Positions 7,186-16,084 of a stretch of 64,000 nt of DNA are shown in pieces (position 1 is the first letter of the stretch; each line of letters opens with the position of its first letter). The stretch covers positions 1,178,001 to 1,242,000 of the forward strand of contig NC_008358.1 in the NCBI RefSeq assembly GCF_000013025.1, given 5' to 3'. The notes under the pieces are model-generated. The model was not told the origin of the DNA. It worked only from the letters and a program-made list of their open reading frames with translations, and did not search any database. Source of the DNA: Hyphomonas neptunium ATCC 15444 (lineage in GTDB: Bacteria; Pseudomonadota; Alphaproteobacteria; Caulobacterales; Hyphomonadaceae). Both the position numbers and the translations under genes were made by a program.

Positions 7186-8403
7186 TTACGCTTTGCCCAT
7201 CTCGATTTCGAGGTTCTGGGCGACTTTTTCGATGAAGCCTTCGGTCGTCAGATAGCCCTGGTCGGGGCCGACGAGGAGGGCGAGGTCTTTGGTCATGAAG
7301 CCGGCTTCGACGGTCTTGATGATGGTTTTCTCAAGCGTCTGGGCGAACTTGCGCACTTCGGGGGTCTCGTCCATGCGGCCGCGATGGTCGAGGCCCTGCG
7401 TCCAGGCGTAGATCGACGCGATCGAGTTGGTCGAAGTGGCTTCGCCCTTCTGGTGGGCGCGGTAGTGGCGGGTGACGGTGCCGTGGGCGGCTTCGGCTTC
7501 GACGGTCTTGCCATCGGGGCTGAGCAGGACCGACGTCATCAGACCGAGCGAGCCATAACCTTGAGCAACCGTGTCGGACTGAACGTCGCCGTCATAGTTC
7601 TTACAGGCCCAGACATAGCCGCCCGACCATTTCATGGCAGCCGCGACCATGTCGTCGATGAGGCGGTGCTCGTAGGTGCCTTTGAATTCGGCGAACTTGG
7701 CTTTGAACTCTTTGTCCCACTCTTCCTGGAAGATGTCCTTGAAGCGGCCGTCATAGGCTTTCAGGATCGTGTTCTTGGTGGAGAGGTAGACCGGCAGTTT
7801 GCGCTGGAGGCCATAGTTGAACGAGGCGCGGGCGAAGTCGCGGATCGAGTCGTCAAGGTTGTACATACCCATGGCGATGCCGGCGCTCGGGAAATCGAAG
7901 ATTTCCTTTTCGATGACCTTGCCGTCTTCGCCTTCGAATTTCATCGTCAGCTTGCCCTTGCCGGGGACGAGGAAGTCAGTGGCGCGGTACTGGTCGCCGA
8001 AAGCATGGCGGCCGATGATGACTGGCTTGGTCCAGCCGGGCACGAGGCGCGGGATGTTGGAGATGACGATCGGCTCGCGGAAGACAACGCCGCCAAGGAT
8101 GTTGCGGATGGTGCCGTTGGGCGACTTCCACATCTTCTTCAGACCGAATTCCTCAACGCGGGCTTCGTCCGGCGTGATGGTCGCGCACTTGACGGCGACG
8201 CCGTATTTCTTGGTGGCTTCGGCCGAGTCGATGGTGATCTGGTCGTCGGTCTCGTCGCGTTTCTCGATCGAGAGGTCGTAATATTTCAGGTCGATATCGA
8301 GGTAGGGGTGGATCAGCTTGTCTTTGATGAGTTGCCAGATGATCCGGGTCATCTCGTCCCCGTCCATCTCGACAATCGGGTTTTTGACCTTGATCTTCGC
8401 CAT
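7186..8403 (-). CDS. icd: NADP-dependent isocitrate dehydrogenase
   Basis: TCA-cycle enzyme converting isocitrate to 2-oxoglutarate with NADPH production. The 405-residue length and sequence match the dimeric, mitochondrial-like type II class common in alphaproteobacteria. Visible landmarks are [14 protein letters not shown] at the N-terminus, the substrate loop KSPNGTIRN, and the metal-binding segment [15 protein letters not shown]. The NADP region has [11 protein letters not shown]. It stands alone between pnuC and the divergent trmJ, with its own 3' hairpin. Confidence 0.97.
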   Translation of the reverse strand: MAKIKVKNPIVEMDGDEMTRIIWQLIKDKLIHPYLDIDLKYYDLSIEKRDETDDQITIDSAEATKKYGVAVKCATITPDEARVEEFGLKKMWKSPNGTIRNILGGVVFREPIVISNIPRLVPGWTKPVIIGRHAFGDQYRATDFLVPGKGKLTMKFEGEDGKVIEKEIFDFPSAGIAMGMYNLDDSIRDFARASFNYGLQRKLPVYLSTKNTILKAYDGRFKDIFQEEWDKEFKAKFAEFKGTYEHRLIDDMVAAAMKWSGGYVWACKNYDGDVQSDTVAQGYGSLGLMTSVLLSPDGKTVEAEAAHGTVTRHYRAHQKGEATSTNSIASIYAWTQGLDHRGRMDETPEVRKFAQTLEKTIIKTVEAGFMTKDLALLVGPDQGYLTTEGFIEKVAQNLEIEMGKA

Positions 8404-8487
8404 TTTTTGGAATCCTTGCGCTGCATACGGTTGGGCGGGGCTATAGCAGACCCACAGGCCGCGTCAAAACCCGGAAACGAGGCAGTC

Positions 8488-9234
8488 ATGCAACGCGCTC
8501 CTGCAATCATTCTTCATGCGCCCCAATTGGGCGAAAATATCGGCGCGGCGGCCCGTGTGATGCTGAATTTCGGCCTGACGGACCTGCGGCTGGTGAAGCC
8601 GCGCGACGGGTGGCCGAGCGCGCCGGCAGAGGCAATGTCAGCGGGTGCGCTCGCGCAGGGGACGCAGGTTTCAGTGTTCGAGACGCTGGAAGAGGCGATG
8701 ACGGGACTGACCTACACCATTGCCACGACGGCGCGGCCGCGGGGGATGGAGAAGGCGGTGTTCGGGGCGCCCGACGCTGTGGGTGCGCTCAAGCGCCAGG
8801 CGGGGCAGAGCGCGGTGCTGTTCGGGGGGGAGAAATCGGGCCTGCCGAATGAGGCGGTGGCGCTGTGTGACGCGATCCTGACCTATCCGGTGAACCCGGA
8901 CTTTTCCTCGCTGAACCTGGCGCAGGCGGTCGGCGTGTTCTGTCACCAGTGGGGGGCGAGCGCGGGGCTGGAGGGGAAGTTTGACGGGACCACCGAGGGG
9001 CTGGGCGCGCCGGCGCTGCGCGAGGAGCTGATCGGTATGTTCGAGCATTTCGAAGCGGAGCTGGAGCGGGCGGGCTATTTCTATCCGCCGGAAAAAACGC
9101 CGGTGATGGTGACCAATCTGCGCAACGCACTGGTGCGCGCGCAGTGGACCCAGCAGGAGGTGCGGACTTTTCGCGGGGCCATCAAGGCGCTGGCGCTGGG
9201 GCGCGGGAAGGCGCGGGTTGTGCGGGAGGAGTGA
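8488..9234 (+). CDS. trmJ: tRNA 2'-O-methyltransferase, SpoU/TrmJ family
   Basis: A 248-residue SPOUT methyltransferase of TrmJ size, which methylates the ribose of tRNA nucleotide 32. The three knotted-fold motifs are present: LGENIGAAARVMLNFG near the N-terminus, VLFGGEKSGLPNEAV in the middle and FSSLNLAQAVGVFCHQW. The frame is open far upstream over icd, but the protein family begins at MQRAPAIILHAP, so ATG 8488 is the start. The last 70 residues are the usual C-terminal helical extension. It is divergent from icd. Confidence 0.9.
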   Translation: MQRAPAIILHAPQLGENIGAAARVMLNFGLTDLRLVKPRDGWPSAPAEAMSAGALAQGTQVSVFETLEEAMTGLTYTIATTARPRGMEKAVFGAPDAVGALKRQAGQSAVLFGGEKSGLPNEAVALCDAILTYPVNPDFSSLNLAQAVGVFCHQWGASAGLEGKFDGTTEGLGAPALREELIGMFEHFEAELERAGYFYPPEKTPVMVTNLRNALVRAQWTQQEVRTFRGAIKALALGRGKARVVREE

Positions 9235-9389
9235 GGGGGTGGTCACCGGGTTGTTGAATCGCAGATGGGATTGTGAATTATGCGGCTGTGGGAGCCCGGT
9301 CGAGGTGGCGGCGGAACGACCAAGCTCCACGGAGTAGGAAGGTCGGACCTCAAAGAGCAAAGCGCACTAACCTCGGAGGGATAGAGAAA

Positions 9390-10742
9390 GTGGGATTCAA
9401 AACCGGGTATCTGGCAGCCGCGCTGGCGTGCGCTTTTAGCGCGCTGTTCCTGAGCGCGGGGCCTGCGGCAGCAGAGATGACGGACGAAGCGGCCAGGGCG
9501 GCAATCGAGGCGGGGCAGTCGGCGATGCAGCGCCAGGATTGGACCAGCGCGTTTGGCCAGTTCGAGCGTGCATCCGCCAATGAGGACCTCGCGCCGGTCG
9601 CGCGCTTCTATACAGGTCTCACCCGGGAACAGATGGGAGATCAGGCTGCGGCCGTCGAGGATTACAAAGCCGTGCTGGAGATGAACAGTTACGCGCTGGG
9701 CGACCTGCGCAGCGTCACCTATGACCGGCTGACCGAAATCGGCCTGGACCAGCTGGAGAAGTCCGACCCCGTGGCGGCAATCGTCGCGCTTGAGGCCGCC
9801 GCCATCTCGGGAAGTTTTGATACGCTCTATTATTGGGGGGCGGCGGCTGTCCGCGTGCAGGATTGGACATCCCTTCAGCGCGCGGGTGAGCGCCTGCTCC
9901 AGCTTCAGCGGCATAGTGGCGAAGGCTGGCAGTTCACGTTGCACGCGCTGGAACAAATGGCCAGGGCCGGGGGCGCGGATGCATCGGATCTCCAGGACCG
10001 GATTTTGCGGACCCGCGATCAGATAATGGCCCAGCCCATTCTGCTGAACGAGTTGTCAGTGGGTGAGGAAGACGGCGCCCACGTCGTGACAGCGACGATG
10101 GTGGGCAATGCGGCGCCCGCTGGGAGCTGGTGCATCATAGATTTCTCTCTCAACATGGCGCAACGCAACTGGCGCGCGGGCGTCATGGTTACGGCGCCCG
10201 CGTCCGGACAGGCCGTGCAAATCAAAGCCCGGCCCGCGACCAATGACAACTCCAGCGCGCCGCCGCCGGTGTCGGAGCGTATCTACAATGTGAGGTACAA
10301 GGAGGTTTACTGCGAGTTGCCAGACGCGGCGGCCGCAACGCCGCCGGAGGCAAAGAAGGTAAAGCTGGACGGTTGCCCTGACACTGAACGAGAGGCGCGC
10401 CAACTGCTTGCCAATCGCCCGGAAATAGGCCGGCTCAGCGACGGCAGAGACGCAGAATACGCTTATCCGGCAGGCGGCCTCACCCTGTTCGGTTCGCCGG
10501 TAAGCCGTCTTACCGTCAAAGACGACCTTTACCGGTTTGGCCTGAGCGGCGCCTTTGCCGGTCACGAGAAAAAATTTGCGCAGCGCTATCGTACAGATTG
10601 CGCCGAAGACGGGATCAGCGACTATTGCCAGAAATCCCATGAGCGCAAGAATGGCTACATATCGTTTGCGACCCTGGCAGATTCCGATTGGCCAGAGGGC
10701 ATGCGCCCGCGGCAGACCTATCTGAGCTGTCTCTACAAATGA
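9390..10742 (+). CDS. Secreted TPR-like protein of unknown function
   Basis: A 450-residue protein. It opens with a signal peptide (GFKTGYLAAALACAFSALFL, cleavage near AAAEM). The next 200 residues look like tetratricopeptide helices, for example AIEAGQSAMQRQDWTSAFGQFERA and ARFYTGLTREQMGDQAAAVEDY. The C-terminal half is unrelated and contains six or more Cys residues, suggesting disulfides in the periplasm. GTG 9390 is chosen because GGAGGG lies 9 bases upstream; the upstream in-frame ATG at 9273 would hide the signal peptide. I do not recognise a named family. Confidence 0.7.
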   Translation: MGFKTGYLAAALACAFSALFLSAGPAAAEMTDEAARAAIEAGQSAMQRQDWTSAFGQFERASANEDLAPVARFYTGLTREQMGDQAAAVEDYKAVLEMNSYALGDLRSVTYDRLTEIGLDQLEKSDPVAAIVALEAAAISGSFDTLYYWGAAAVRVQDWTSLQRAGERLLQLQRHSGEGWQFTLHALEQMARAGGADASDLQDRILRTRDQIMAQPILLNELSVGEEDGAHVVTATMVGNAAPAGSWCIIDFSLNMAQRNWRAGVMVTAPASGQAVQIKARPATNDNSSAPPPVSERIYNVRYKEVYCELPDAAAATPPEAKKVKLDGCPDTEREARQLLANRPEIGRLSDGRDAEYAYPAGGLTLFGSPVSRLTVKDDLYRFGLSGAFAGHEKKFAQRYRTDCAEDGISDYCQKSHERKNGYISFATLADSDWPEGMRPRQTYLSCLYK

Positions 10743-10993
10743 GGGTGTTGCCCTCAAAGCCAGACACAGTGTCTCGGTCTTATCGGTGATGCTGCATCAG
10801 AATGAGCTTCGAGAGATTCGGTGGCCGGCCCGAAAGAGTTAGCGAGTTCTTAAGAAACTCGTGGGAATTTTCTATCCAATCATGAAGCAAAGAATTTGCG
10901 GAAACGGGCGGTCTGGCGGATGGCGCGCGGGCCGGTTTCTACTGTGTGGAGCGCTTCCTGATTGCCCCTTGCGAACAATGATGGAGATGACCT
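10743..10993. other. Intergenic stretch with an imperfect hairpin
   Basis: About 250 bases between the secreted TPR-like gene and the small acidic protein gene. A short inverted repeat CGAGTT/AACTCG sits at 10843-10861. No promoter hexamers or other genes are convincing. Confidence 0.4.
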
Positions 10994-11341
10994 GTGTCGC
11001 AAACTGCTTATCTGGTTTCCTGCGAAGTTCTGTGCGGCGAGGGGAGCGATGGCGCCCTGGAAGGCATGGACAGCGCGTATGTGATCGTTGGCGTCTATGC
11101 CGCCAATGAAGACGAAGCGATGACGAAGATCGAGGAGTCGTTCGAGGAAGAAGGCTACGCGCTGGTTGAGGCGGAGTGGATTTCGGCCGCGGGCGATGTG
11201 GAATGGGACGAGGCGGAAGCCGCCGCTGAGGCCGCCGACCTGGTGGCGCGTCTGGCGACCATTCCCGAAGAGGTGGTCTATGGCCCGCTCTATCCGGCGA
11301 TGGATGAAGATGACACCGAAGAAGTGGACGAGGCGGCCTGA
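10994..11341 (+). CDS. Small acidic hypothetical protein
   Basis: A 115-residue, very acidic protein with a GTG start at 10994. The first 60 residues (MSQTAYLVSCEVLCGEG..., then VIVGVYAANEDEAMTKIEES) look like one small alpha/beta domain; the C-terminus is Glu/Asp/Ala-rich and ends DEDDTEEVDEAA. There is no signal peptide or membrane segment. A strong Rho-independent terminator 40 bases downstream shows that this is a real transcribed unit. No function can be given. Confidence 0.65.
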   Translation: MSQTAYLVSCEVLCGEGSDGALEGMDSAYVIVGVYAANEDEAMTKIEESFEEEGYALVEAEWISAAGDVEWDEAEAAAEAADLVARLATIPEEVVYGPLYPAMDEDDTEEVDEAA

Positions 11342-11380
11342 GGGGCAGCCTGGGGTCCTAAGGATTGAATGGGGAAAGAG

Positions 11381-11412
11381 AAGCGGCCACTCCGGGGAGT
11401 GGCCGCTTTTTT
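11381..11412 (+). terminator. Strong Rho-independent terminator
   Basis: An 11-bp perfect stem (11381-11391 with 11398-11408) around a GC-rich loop is followed directly by a run of T ending at 11412. It ends the transcript of the small acidic protein gene. Confidence 0.92.
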
Positions 11413-11474
11413 GTTGGCTTGTTTCTTTCCGGGATGTTGAACTCAGAGGCGCTGTTGCGCGCCCTCACCCCCAC

Positions 11475-11498
11475 CCCCCTCTCCCAAGGGAGCGGGGG
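11475..11498 (-). terminator. GC-rich stem-loop after the crotonase gene
   Basis: CCCCC and CTCCC pair with GGGAG and GGGGG around a two-base loop, with one mismatch, just beyond the minus-strand crotonase stop. It has no U-tract. It resembles common GC-rich dispersed repeats, so a terminator role is only possible. Confidence 0.4.
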
Positions 11499-11510
11499 CT
11501 TTAGGCGGAG

Positions 11511-12275
11511 TTACTTACCCTTCCAGACAGGCGCGCGTTTTTCGATGAAGGCTTTGGGGCCTTCTTTGTAGTCTTCGGTGTTGATGATGCTGGCGAAGGC
11601 GACGCCGGAGTCTTTCCAGAGTTCTTCGTCGGTTTTGGCTGTCGCGCTGATCGCGACGGCGCGGCTGGCGGCGACGGCGAGGGGGGCGTTGGCGGTGATG
11701 CGGCCGGCGAGCTTTTCGGCTTCGGCCATCACGTCGGCTTCCGGGACGACCTTGTTGACCATGCCGAGCTCGTAAGCGCGCTGCGAGGAGAGCGGGTCAC
11801 CCGTGAGGATGGCTTCCAGGGCGACGGCTTTGCCGATCTGGCGGGGCAGGCGGAAGAGGCCGCCGGCGCCGGCGACGAGCGAGCGCTTGACTTCCGGCAG
11901 GCCGAAATTGGTGTCGTCGGCCGCCACGATCATGTCGCAGGAAAGCGCGATCTCTGTGCCGCCGGCCAGCGCCGAGCCTGTGATGGCGGCGATGAGAGGC
12001 TTGGTGCGCTCGCGCTTGGCGATGCCGGCGAAGCCACCCTTCTTGGTGGAGAGGGCGCCGCCATTGCCGGCGGAGATTTCTTTCAGGTCTGCGCCAGCGC
12101 AGAACGCTTTGCCGACGGCGGTGAGGATGCCGACCCAGACTTCCGGATCTGATTCCATCTGGTCGAGCGCAGCTTCCATGGTGGCGGCCATTTCGCCGTT
12201 GATGGCGTTGCGGGCTTCGGGGCGGTTCATCGTGATGATCGCGACGTGGCCTTTTTTGACGTATTCGACGGGCAT
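11511..12275 (-). CDS. Enoyl-CoA hydratase/isomerase (crotonase) family protein
   Basis: A 254-residue crotonase-fold protein that would act on enoyl-CoA thioesters. The oxyanion-hole and CoA-binding segments are visible: AFCAGADLKEISAGNGG and the later ITGSALAGGTEIALSCDMIVAA, followed by FGLPEVKRSLVAGAGGLFRL. The start at 12275 faces the acyl-CoA dehydrogenase gene across a 108-base gap holding a perfect palindrome, which suggests shared control of fatty-acid or branched-chain acyl-CoA breakdown. The precise substrate is unknown. Confidence 0.92.
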   Translation of the reverse strand: MPVEYVKKGHVAIITMNRPEARNAINGEMAATMEAALDQMESDPEVWVGILTAVGKAFCAGADLKEISAGNGGALSTKKGGFAGIAKRERTKPLIAAITGSALAGGTEIALSCDMIVAADDTNFGLPEVKRSLVAGAGGLFRLPRQIGKAVALEAILTGDPLSSQRAYELGMVNKVVPEADVMAEAEKLAGRITANAPLAVAASRAVAISATAKTDEELWKDSGVAFASIINTEDYKEGPKAFIEKRAPVWKGK

Positions 12276-12293
12276 TGTGGGTCTCTCCCTTAA

Positions 12294-12308
12294 CTGAGTG
12301 GCACTCAG
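12294..12308. promoter_or_regulatory. Palindromic operator candidate between divergent acyl-CoA genes
   Basis: CTGAGTG and CACTCAG form a perfect 7+1+7 palindrome at 12294-12308, about 19 bases upstream of the crotonase start and 76 bases upstream of the first acyl-CoA dehydrogenase. The size and symmetry suit a dimeric TetR-type repressor, which often controls such genes. No regulator gene is in the window. Confidence 0.6.
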
Positions 12309-12383
12309 CTAAGAGGGTTTCCGCAACGTCGCGCAAGAACCCCTCTTGCGCGACGTTGGGGCAAGGGGCGAGAGAGTTACGTC

Positions 12384-13577
12384 ATGAAGCTGACACTCGA
12401 CCCCCAATATGAAGCCTTTCGCGCAGAAGTCTCTGACACGCTGGCGAAGAACGCTCATCTCGCGCCCACGTCTGAGGACAAGGGCTACAAGAACGCCAAA
12501 CGCATCGCCTGGCAGAAACTGCTGATCGCGAACGGGCTGGCGGCGCGGACCATCCCCAAGGAATATGGGGGGTATGGCGCCGAGCCGGATATTCTCAAAG
12601 CGCGGATCATCGCCGAGGAGTTTGCGCGCACGCGTATTCCGGGCCCGATGGCCGGGCAGGGTATCTCGATGTTCGTGCCGACGCTGCTGGAGCTGGGCAC
12701 GGAGGCGCAGAAGCAGGCCTACATCCGTCCGACGATCGAGGGCGAGATGATCTGGTGTCAGGGCTATTCGGAGCCGGGCGCGGGGTCTGATCTTGCGGCG
12801 GTGCGCACCTCCGCGGTTGAGGACGGCGATGATTATGTGATCAACGGATCGAAGATCTGGACCTCGACGGCCAAGCAGGCGGACATGATCTTCTGCCTTG
12901 TGCGGACGGACCCGGCGGCGAAGAAGCATGAGGGCATCACCTACATCACCTTCCCGATGACGACGCCGGGCATTGAAGTGCGCCCGCTGGTCGATATGAC
13001 GGGGAGCGCGAACTTCAACGAGGTGTTCTTTACCGATGTGCGCGTGCCCAAGAGCGGCGTGATCTTTGCGCCGAACAAAGGCTGGCAGGTGGCCAACGCC
13101 ACGCTGACCCATGAGCGCGGGATGCTGGGCGATCCGAACGCGACCAAGGCGCGGCTGCTGGAGCTGATCACGCTGATGAAGGCGGAGACGGTGAATGGCG
13201 CGCGGCTGATTGATAATCCCGTGCTGCGGGACCGGCTGATGAAGCTGCAGGGGGAAGTCTATGCGATGCAGGCCAATGGGCTGCGTATCACGACGAGCCG
13301 GCTTCAGGGGCAGCAGGCGGGGCTGGCGGGCCTGGTGGTGAAGTTGCAGGGGTGTGATCTCAACCATGAGATTGCGCGCCTCGCGATCGACGCGCTGGGG
13401 GAGCTGGGCATCCTCTATGAAGAGGGCGAGCATCTGCGCGCCGATGGCAACTGGCAGTGGCGGTATATGTACGATCTCGGCCTGATCATCGGCGGGGGCA
13501 CCGCGCAGATCCAGAAGAACATCATTGCGGAACGCGGGCTCGACATGCCGCGTGAGCCGAAGCTGGCGAAGGTATAG
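12384..13577 (+). CDS. Acyl-CoA dehydrogenase (large partner)
   Basis: A 397-residue FAD-dependent acyl-CoA dehydrogenase that would introduce the alpha-beta double bond into acyl-CoA. Typical segments are present: CQGYSEPGAGSDLAAVRTSA (flavin contact), GSKIWTSTAKQADMIFCLVRT, and FFTDVRVPKSGVIFAPNKGW. Near the C-terminus GGGTAQIQKNIIAERGL is the family's FAD/CoA closing motif. The next gene is a second, shorter acyl-CoA dehydrogenase 4 bases downstream, so the two may form a heteromer, as known for paired ACADs in sterol and bile-acid breakdown. Confidence 0.93.
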   Translation: MKLTLDPQYEAFRAEVSDTLAKNAHLAPTSEDKGYKNAKRIAWQKLLIANGLAARTIPKEYGGYGAEPDILKARIIAEEFARTRIPGPMAGQGISMFVPTLLELGTEAQKQAYIRPTIEGEMIWCQGYSEPGAGSDLAAVRTSAVEDGDDYVINGSKIWTSTAKQADMIFCLVRTDPAAKKHEGITYITFPMTTPGIEVRPLVDMTGSANFNEVFFTDVRVPKSGVIFAPNKGWQVANATLTHERGMLGDPNATKARLLELITLMKAETVNGARLIDNPVLRDRLMKLQGEVYAMQANGLRITTSRLQGQQAGLAGLVVKLQGCDLNHEIARLAIDALGELGILYEEGEHLRADGNWQWRYMYDLGLIIGGGTAQIQKNIIAERGLDMPREPKLAKV

Positions 13578-13581
13578 GCTC

Positions 13582-14628
13582 ATGGAATTTGCACTTTCTG
13601 AAGACCAGCGCATGCTGCAGGACAGCCTCAAGGGCGTTCTGGGCGAGGCGGCACATCTTGATCGTATACGGAAAATCGCGGCGGGCGAGACCGGCGAAGG
13701 CGCGGCGCTGGACGCGGCGCTTTCTGAGTTTGGGCTTTCGGCGCTGATGGTGCCTGAAGCGGCGGGCGGGCTTGGGCTGGGGGCGCTGGACGCGTGCCTG
13801 GTGCAGGAGGCGCTTGGTTATGATGTGGCGCCATCGCGCTTTCTGGCGACGGCGGTGGCGGCCAAGCTGCTGGCGGGCAAGCCGGATGTGCTGGGCGCCA
13901 TTGCGGGCGGCGAGGCGACGTTTGGGCTTGCGCTGACGGAGCTGTTCTCGCGGCGCGACGGGGCGGGTGTTGAGCTGAAAGGCGGCAAGCTGAGCGGCAA
14001 GAGCCTGCTGGCACAGTCCGTAGACGGCGCAACGCATATCCTCGTGGCGGACACGGCCGGGGCGGTGCATTCCGTGGCGGTGGGCAAAGCCAGCGTTACC
14101 GTGATGCAGACCATTGACCGGACACGGACGTTCCATGAGGTGGCGTTTGACGGGGCTGAGCCGCTCGTCAGCGTGACGCCAGAGGCTGAGGCGATTGCCT
14201 TTGCGCGGCTGCTGGTGGCGGCCGATACGCTCGGGACGGCGCAGGCGATGATCGACAAGGCGGTCGCCTATGCCAAGGAGCGCCAGCAGTTTGGCCGGGT
14301 GATCGGTTCGTTCCAGGCGGTGAAGCATATGTGCGCCGAGATGGCCGCGAAGCTGGAGCCGGCGCGGGCGCTGATCTGGCATGCCGCGCATGCGCTCGAC
14401 ATTGGCGACGCCGAAGGGCCGATGATGGCGACCCTGGCCAAGGCGCATCTGGCAGAGGTGGGCACCTTTGTGGCGCGCACCTCGACCGAGGTGCATGGCG
14501 GGATGGGGTTCACCGATCTGGTCGGGCTTCATTACTGGTATAAGCGGATCGGGGTGAACCGGCAGTTGCTGGGCAGCCCGGAGCAGACGCGCCAGACCGC
14601 GGCAGAATTGCAAGGACTGGTTGTGTAA
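13582..14628 (+). CDS. Acyl-CoA dehydrogenase (small partner)
   Basis: A 348-residue acyl-CoA dehydrogenase. It opens MEFALSEDQRMLQDSLKGVL and keeps the C-terminal helical domain motifs YAKERQQFGRVIGSFQAVKH and EVHGGMGFTDLVGLHYW. The middle beta-domain is short and lacks the usual flavin-contacting Trp/Ser segment seen in the upstream partner, which suggests it works as half of an alpha2beta2 pair. ATG 13582 is the start, four bases after the stop of the large partner. No clear terminator follows. Confidence 0.9.
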   Translation: MEFALSEDQRMLQDSLKGVLGEAAHLDRIRKIAAGETGEGAALDAALSEFGLSALMVPEAAGGLGLGALDACLVQEALGYDVAPSRFLATAVAAKLLAGKPDVLGAIAGGEATFGLALTELFSRRDGAGVELKGGKLSGKSLLAQSVDGATHILVADTAGAVHSVAVGKASVTVMQTIDRTRTFHEVAFDGAEPLVSVTPEAEAIAFARLLVAADTLGTAQAMIDKAVAYAKERQQFGRVIGSFQAVKHMCAEMAAKLEPARALIWHAAHALDIGDAEGPMMATLAKAHLAEVGTFVARTSTEVHGGMGFTDLVGLHYWYKRIGVNRQLLGSPEQTRQTAAELQGLVV

Positions 14629-14648
14629 TCATCCGTAAAGCTGAATAA

Positions 14649-14701
14649 TGCAATCAAGCCGCGAGTTTTGACTTGTGGTTAACCCTGAGTTGTGCAATCA
14701 A
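14649..14701 (+). promoter_or_regulatory. Direct repeats upstream of the GNAT-like gene pair
   Basis: The 9-mer TGCAATCAA occurs at 14649-14657 and 14693-14701, 44 bases apart, in an AT-rich leader 45-97 bases before the ATG at 14746. TTAA-N7-TTGT at 14679-14693 is half of a CtrA-like site. These could be activator or repressor sites, but nothing here proves it. Confidence 0.35.
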
Positions 14702-14745
14702 ATCCATATTATACACGCACTGGTCGTATTTTGTGGAGGTTGCCC

Positions 14746-15300
14746 ATGTCCGAGATTCAGATTGATTACGCCCGTCTGGCGCAGCGCGCCGAGGAGTTCG
14801 GTTTCCGGCGCGGGGAATTTCTGGATCTGAAGGCGGGGCTGCAGCTTGCCGAGGAGCTGACCGGACAGGTGATGGCGACACCGGAGTCGATCACCTGGAT
14901 TGATAGCCTCACGGGCATGACCGGCTGGGTGACCGGGAGCCCCGTGGACGGGATCTTCATTTCGGTGCCGCTGTCGGTGGCGGGTGTGGCGGCGGTGCGC
15001 GATGGCAGCTTCGTGCCCGCATGGCCTTCGCTGGCGCACATCTGCGTGGAGGGGGAAGCCTGCGGGGGCGTTTACATCGGCATTTATGCGGGGTCGAACA
15101 AGGACGCGCGGCGTCGCGTGATGATGGCGGCGGCTGTTGTGCGGGTGGATATTTTCGGCGCGGTGCCGTGCTTCGCGCGCGGGGCGACGGAGGATGGGAA
15201 ACGCTCAATGGCGTCGCTGGGGTTCCAGCCGATTGAGGGCGGTCTCAGCGATCTGTGGGGGCAGGACCCGCTGCCGCAATCGCAGGAAGATGCAGCATGA
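14746..15300 (+). CDS. Hypothetical protein with GNAT-like C-terminus (pair member 1)
   Basis: A 184-residue soluble protein. ATG 14746 has a GGAGG site 6 bases upstream. The N-terminal half (YARLAQRAEEFGFRRGEFLDLKAGLQLAEEL) is helical, the middle has hydrophobic strands (GIFISVPLSVAGVAAV), and the end (AVPCFARGATEDGKRSMASLGFQPIEGG) looks like the last motif of a GNAT fold. The stop overlaps the start of the next gene (ATGA), so the two proteins are probably made together. It may be an acyltransferase; no substrate can be named. Confidence 0.6.
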   Translation: MSEIQIDYARLAQRAEEFGFRRGEFLDLKAGLQLAEELTGQVMATPESITWIDSLTGMTGWVTGSPVDGIFISVPLSVAGVAAVRDGSFVPAWPSLAHICVEGEACGGVYIGIYAGSNKDARRRVMMAAAVVRVDIFGAVPCFARGATEDGKRSMASLGFQPIEGGLSDLWGQDPLPQSQEDAA

Positions 15301-15926
15301 GCCGGTATCCGTCGATTGGAGAGCTGGTGCTGGCAAAGCCGTTGCCGCCTGGCGCGCTGGACGCGTTTTCGGCCCGGCCGGCGCGCACGCTGGAAGACTA
15401 TCAGCAGGCGATGGCGATCCGCGCGGCGGTCTATATGGCCGAGCAGGATTGCCCCTATGACGAAGAGTATGACGGTAATGATTTTACCGCGACGCATATG
15501 GTCGTCTATTCGGGCGTGCGGCCGGTGGGGACGATCCGGGTAAGGTGGTTTTCCGGGTTTGCGAAGGTGGAGCGGACCTCGATCCTGCCCGCGTTCCGGG
15601 GGACGCCGGCGCTGAAGGTGTTGCTGGCGGAGACGTTCGAGATCATTGCGCGCAAGGGATACCGGCTGGCGCTGGCGCAGATACAGGCGCGGCTGTGGCC
15701 GACCTGGGACCGGGTGTTCCGGTGCAGGCTGGTAAGCGGGCGGCCGGGCTTTGCGTTCTCGGGATTTGACTATGCGGAGATGGAAATCCCTGTGGCGCGC
15801 CATCCGGAGGTTTTGAGCGTGCGGGCGGACCCGCTGCTGGTGATCCGGCCGGAGGGGGCATGGGATGAGCCGGGGGTTCTGGATCGGTCCGCGGGGCGGC
15901 CGACAGATGGCGCGCAGGCCGCCTGA
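15297..15926 (+). CDS. GNAT-fold acyltransferase-like protein (pair member 2)
   Basis: A 209-residue protein starting at ATG 15297, which overlaps the upstream stop. The core AIRAAVYMAEQDCPYDEEYD, then THMVVYSGVRPVGTIRVRWF and VERTSILPAFRGTPALKVLL, fits the acyl-CoA-binding half of a GNAT or autoinducer-synthase fold. The conserved order Arg...Glu...acidic patch recalls LuxI, but the diagnostic LuxI residues are not convincing, so I call it only GNAT-like. A fixed two-gene unit with its neighbour suggests a heterodimer or two steps of one modification. Confidence 0.65.
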   Translation: MSRYPSIGELVLAKPLPPGALDAFSARPARTLEDYQQAMAIRAAVYMAEQDCPYDEEYDGNDFTATHMVVYSGVRPVGTIRVRWFSGFAKVERTSILPAFRGTPALKVLLAETFEIIARKGYRLALAQIQARLWPTWDRVFRCRLVSGRPGFAFSGFDYAEMEIPVARHPEVLSVRADPLLVIRPEGAWDEPGVLDRSAGRPTDGAQAA

Positions 15927-16084
15927 AGATGGCGTGGCGGGGTGAGCCGGTTTTTATGACACCGGGGGCATTTTGCGGGGGCGGCGCTTGTCATTGGGGG
16001 CGACACGGGCCACAACAACGTTGACAGCCGTATGGGCGGGCTTTCGCCCCGCCGACCGCACTCCTGACCTCCGGGGCCTTATCC

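Noticed and set aside
7384-8487. In-frame extension of trmJ over icd
   Set aside because: The family starts at 8488, and the extension is antisense to a certain gene.
14679-14693. CtrA site before the GNAT-like pair
   Set aside because: Only TTAA-N7-TTGT; the second half does not match.
15297-15926. LuxI autoinducer synthase
   Set aside because: Fold resemblance only; diagnostic residues and a neighbouring LuxR regulator are missing.
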